From: Moorena producens 3L
Lineage (GTDB): Bacteria; Cyanobacteriota; Cyanobacteriia; Cyanobacteriales; Coleofasciculaceae
Assembly: GCF_000211815.1 (NCBI RefSeq)
Contig: NZ_GL890873.1
Span: 8,219-72,218, forward strand
Direction: 5' to 3'
Length of the DNA: 64,000 bases
In this document: piece after piece, positions 61,688 to 64,000 of the stretch
Numbering within the stretch: the stretch's first letter is position 1
Layout: each line of letters opens with the position of its first letter
Translations under genes and position numbers: made by a program
The notes under the pieces: model-generated
The model's input: the letters and a program-made list of their open reading frames with translations, nothing else
Database searches by the model: none
Told to the model about the DNA's origin: nothing

Positions 61688-61759
61688 AGGTGCGACCCGT
61701 GGCGAATTTAATTCGCCGAACGCGCCCCGCGTCTCCTACGGAGAACGGAAAGCGCACCT
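61688..61759. mobile_element. GGTGCG-ended palindromic element
   Basis: It starts AGGTGCGACCCGTGGCGAA and ends GGAAAGCGCACCT. The related sequence at 23262-23285 reads GCTTACTTTTGACTTCTGAC without it, giving an empty site. Confidence 0.85.
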
Positions 61760-61906
61760 TTGACTTCTGACTTCGAACCTTTCTGACTTGCGCGTAGCGC
61801 TATAAAAGGTAAAGTTTTCACATTTGAGCTTTCACATTTGAGCTTTCACATTTCACATGACAGCTTTCTTCTTTAATTCTTCACATTTGATCCTTCATGA
61901 TTTGGC

Positions 61907-63259
61907 TCAAATGCTGTCAGTGATACTATCAAAGTTAAATGCCTTGACCCGAACTCCTGGAACTACGATGTTACCGTAGCGCTGTACTTTGCTTAGGCCA
62001 TCGACTTCTTTCAACATTTGAGGCAGGCTTTGGTTAAAGCGCAGGTTTTTAATCGGGTAGGCAATCTGACCGTCTTCAATCCAGAATGTGCCATCACGGG
62101 TCATCCCTGTGACTTCTAGGGTTTTGGGATTGACATAGCGCACATACCAAGCACGATTTACCAAAATACCTCGCTCTGTCTGGGCAATCAGGTCAGCTAG
62201 ACTTTGGCTAGAACCGGACATGACAATGGGAAACAATAGTCCAGTTGGATCTTTGCCTTTCTGAGCTGCCCAATAGCGGCTATAGTAAAGGATTTGGGGA
62301 ATACCGTCCTTAATCACCTCGGTGTAGCGATTACTCAATCCATCCCGAAAGCAAGTGCCTAATTGGAGTAGGGGATGAGCAGGGTCGCGTTGTACCTGCA
62401 CTATAGGGCTAAACATTGGCTGACCCAAGCGGTTACCAGTGGGCTTACCGGTTTGATCACTATGGGACATAAAGGAGCGTCCTTCATCCGCTGCCCGAGC
62501 ATCCATATTCCAGATTACCCAAGACAGCAATTCCGCAAAGGCAGCACCATCAAATATAACTGGGTAGGTACCTGGATTCACCTTACGGGGGTGACGTGAG
62601 GCTTTAGCTCGTTCAATTAGAGCTGTTATCGATGACTTGTCTAAAATCGGTAACTGCTCTATGGCAAAGGCGGTGCTTTGACTCCAACTCGAACCATCGT
62701 CTATACGGGCTGTAACGCTACAATCTGCCTCTGTACCTTGGTCTAACGCTCGTAACCCTTGGGAGTTGCCCACAACTCGTAAAAAGGCTTGAGTACTAAG
62801 CTTACCAGACCCTTCGACTCCTGCCTGAGCAGTTAAGGTACATACTCCCTTGACCATTTCTCCCCGTTCCAAGGGGGAAAGGTTAGCTGTGGCTTGATCG
62901 AAGGCTGGGGTGCGTTGCTCATAATCCTGGGCTTCTAGTAGGGGTACCCATTCCGGATCTTCTGGGGCAATGCGAGCCAGTTGTTCAGAACGTTGGATAG
63001 TTTGGGCAATTGCCTCTGGGTCTAGTTCTGTTGTGGTAGCAGAGGCACAACGCTTACCGAAATAACTGGTAATGGTCAGTTGGCAGCGTTGGCGGCTGAT
63101 ATTCTGGGTAATCTGATTTTCCGAGAAGCGGCTCAGAAATTCGTCACCAAGGCTGAGACTGACGAATACCCCTTCTGCTTGGGATTGGGCAATGACTGAA
63201 TCGACTAGGGATAGGGTTTGATCTTTGCGATCGCATATCGGAGCAGCAGCTAGGGTCAT
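61907..63259 (-). CDS. TldD/PmbA family protein (TldE-like)
   Basis: The 450-residue protein matches the TldE/PmbA branch. It contains SRFSENQITQNISRQRCQLTI, the central ITSYFGKRCASATTTELDPE, and the C-terminal GRSFMSHSDQTGKPTGNRLG and EVTGMTRDGTFWIEDGQIAYPIKNLRFNQS. TldE lacks the HExxxH metal site and works as a heterodimer with the TldD protease, which trims small peptides, including gyrase-targeting and RiPP-type substrates. tldD is not in the window. Monocistronic. Confidence 0.92.
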   Translation of the reverse strand: MTLAAAPICDRKDQTLSLVDSVIAQSQAEGVFVSLSLGDEFLSRFSENQITQNISRQRCQLTITSYFGKRCASATTTELDPEAIAQTIQRSEQLARIAPEDPEWVPLLEAQDYEQRTPAFDQATANLSPLERGEMVKGVCTLTAQAGVEGSGKLSTQAFLRVVGNSQGLRALDQGTEADCSVTARIDDGSSWSQSTAFAIEQLPILDKSSITALIERAKASRHPRKVNPGTYPVIFDGAAFAELLSWVIWNMDARAADEGRSFMSHSDQTGKPTGNRLGQPMFSPIVQVQRDPAHPLLQLGTCFRDGLSNRYTEVIKDGIPQILYYSRYWAAQKGKDPTGLLFPIVMSGSSQSLADLIAQTERGILVNRAWYVRYVNPKTLEVTGMTRDGTFWIEDGQIAYPIKNLRFNQSLPQMLKEVDGLSKVQRYGNIVVPGVRVKAFNFDSITDSI

Positions 63260-63358
63260 TTCCTGTGGGGATGGGCTTGATAAGCAGCTAATTATTCTAG
63301 TAAAAAAATATTATCCTGTAGTATACCAAAAATGTCTCAGCTTATAGGAAAAGGGTGA

Positions 63359-64000
63359 ATGAGAAGGATACCTCTGCTAGCTACCACTATCATCAGTTTT
63401 GGTTTGACAAGTATTGCTCAAGCTCAAGGTCAAAAGATTCCTGAGTATAAAGGAACCAAGCAGTTGATGGAAGGTCCATACTCCAATAACCTGGATGCGG
63501 CTTCATACTTTCAAGTTGGCGTGAAACTGTACGGACGCCGGGACTTTCCTGGGGCAGAGCGCGCTTTTCGTAAAGCCCTTGAGTTTGACCCCTATATGGC
63601 CATGGGACGCTATTTGTTGGCGAATACCTATTTGCAGCAGGGTAAGAACCAGCTGGCATTGGAACAATACCAAATTGCTATTGCCCTTGACCCAACGTTG
63701 TCACAAGCTTATTACAACTTAGGCATTGCTTTTTACAAGGAAGGGGCACCCGATAGTGCGATCGCTGCTTATCGACAGGCGTTGTCTTTCAATCCCGAAT
63801 CAGCCGATATTTACTATAACTTAGGGTTAGCTCTGGAATCTCAGGGTAATCAAGAAGAGGCGATCGAACACTACCAAGCCACCATTCGCCTAGACCCAGA
63901 TTATGGCAAAGCTTACTATAACATGGGACTGATTTTAGTCGAGCAAGACCAGATTGGACCAGCAACTACTGCACTCAGACAAGCAGTTCGCACTCAACCT
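63359..64000 (+). CDS. secreted TPR protein (runs off the window)
   Basis: The frame starts with ATG at 63359 and is open to the window end (214 codons). It begins with a signal peptide (RRIPLLATTIISFGLTSIAQ, cleavage at AQA-Q). At least five TPR units follow from about residue 45: AERAFRKALEFDPYMAMGRY, LEQYQIAIALDPTLSQAYYN, IAAYRQALSFNPESADIYYN and IEHYQATIRLDPDYGKAYYN. It is divergent from the TldE-like gene. Because the 3' end is missing, length and any further domain are unknown. Confidence 0.88.
   Translation, partial: MRRIPLLATTIISFGLTSIAQAQGQKIPEYKGTKQLMEGPYSNNLDAASYFQVGVKLYGRRDFPGAERAFRKALEFDPYMAMGRYLLANTYLQQGKNQLALEQYQIAIALDPTLSQAYYNLGIAFYKEGAPDSAIAAYRQALSFNPESADIYYNLGLALESQGNQEEAIEHYQATIRLDPDYGKAYYNMGLILVEQDQIGPATTALRQAVRTQP

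Larger units (their letters stand above)
61295..61906. other. nested repeat composite between the kinase and TldE genes
   Basis: No gene. A GATGCA-ended element (61351-61653) contains two stem-loop repeats and is followed by a GGTGCG-ended element (61688-61759), a GCGTAGCGCTATA motif and TTTCACATTTGAGC repeats (61815-61855). Large parts match 23040-23320. Confidence 0.8.

Noticed and set aside
1..64000. tRNA, rRNA, secondary-metabolite gene cluster or defence island
   Set aside because: No cloverleaf or rRNA segment was recognised, and the ATP-grasp, methyltransferase and TldE genes are scattered without NRPS, PKS, RiPP precursor or nuclease partners.

Overview
The window looks like chromosome of a filamentous, repeat-rich cyanobacterium. 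PSRP-3/Ycf65, the minCDE cluster, an atpD-atpC pair, a lysyl-tRNA synthetase with a KTSC tail, abundant HIP1 octamers (GCGATCGC), heptameric short tandem repeats and a PEP-CTERM protein all point that way. The density of REP/MITE-like repeats resembles large marine genomes such as Moorena/Lyngbya, but that genus-level guess is inference. No rRNA, tRNA or CRISPR array was recognised.

Layout. 0-5 kb: small membrane protein, hisF, ruvB, secreted TPR protein, MFS transporter. 5-9.5 kb: a repeat-rich spacer, then a sugar-type ABC operon (lipoprotein binding protein plus two permeases, no ATPase) closed by a strong terminator. 9.5-17 kb: HAD hydrolase, PSRP-3, atpD-atpC, minC-minD-minE, and a DUF1537 kinase. 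17-23 kb: lysS, an IS200/IS605-type tnpB element with a divergent ribbon-helix-helix gene, and phosphoglucomutase. 23-29 kb: a direct duplication of about 2.1 kb carrying two CBM6-like/FG-GAP proteins, each behind a conserved, structured leader of about 680 nt. 29-36 kb: small secreted proteins, a thioesterase, K+ channel, MsrA, a nuclease and a pentapeptide protein. 36-41 kb: a methyltransferase, an unusual alpha/beta-hydrolase to solute-binding-protein fusion, and a DUF433 protein. 41-44 kb: an AT-rich accessory patch with a secreted Vps62-domain protein, a gene broken by a 99-bp MITE, and a secreted protein sharing a segment with the broken gene. 44-52 kb: 5-oxoprolinase, a glycine-zipper protein, and an ATP-grasp gene lying between an intact cyclase gene and a copied fragment of its 3' end. 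52-58 kb: YjbQ, a DUF1574 protein, a PEP-CTERM choice-of-anchor I protein, and a long AT-rich spacer. 58-64 kb: a PhnD-like lipoprotein next to a membrane histidine kinase, a nested repeat composite, a TldE/PmbA protein, and a TPR protein running off the window.

The strongest non-gene signals are mobile repeats whose boundaries can be read inside this window. A 145-bp GATGCA-ended element has its empty site in the other copy of the duplicated leader. A GGTGCG-ended element has filled and empty sites in two related stretches at 23 and 61 kb. A 99-bp MITE with an 8-bp target duplication splits a reading frame that is restored when it is removed. A stem-loop family has fixed flanks, changing stems and a core found in both orientations. 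The duplicated leader contains a hairpin with one compensatory base-pair change, suggesting functional RNA.
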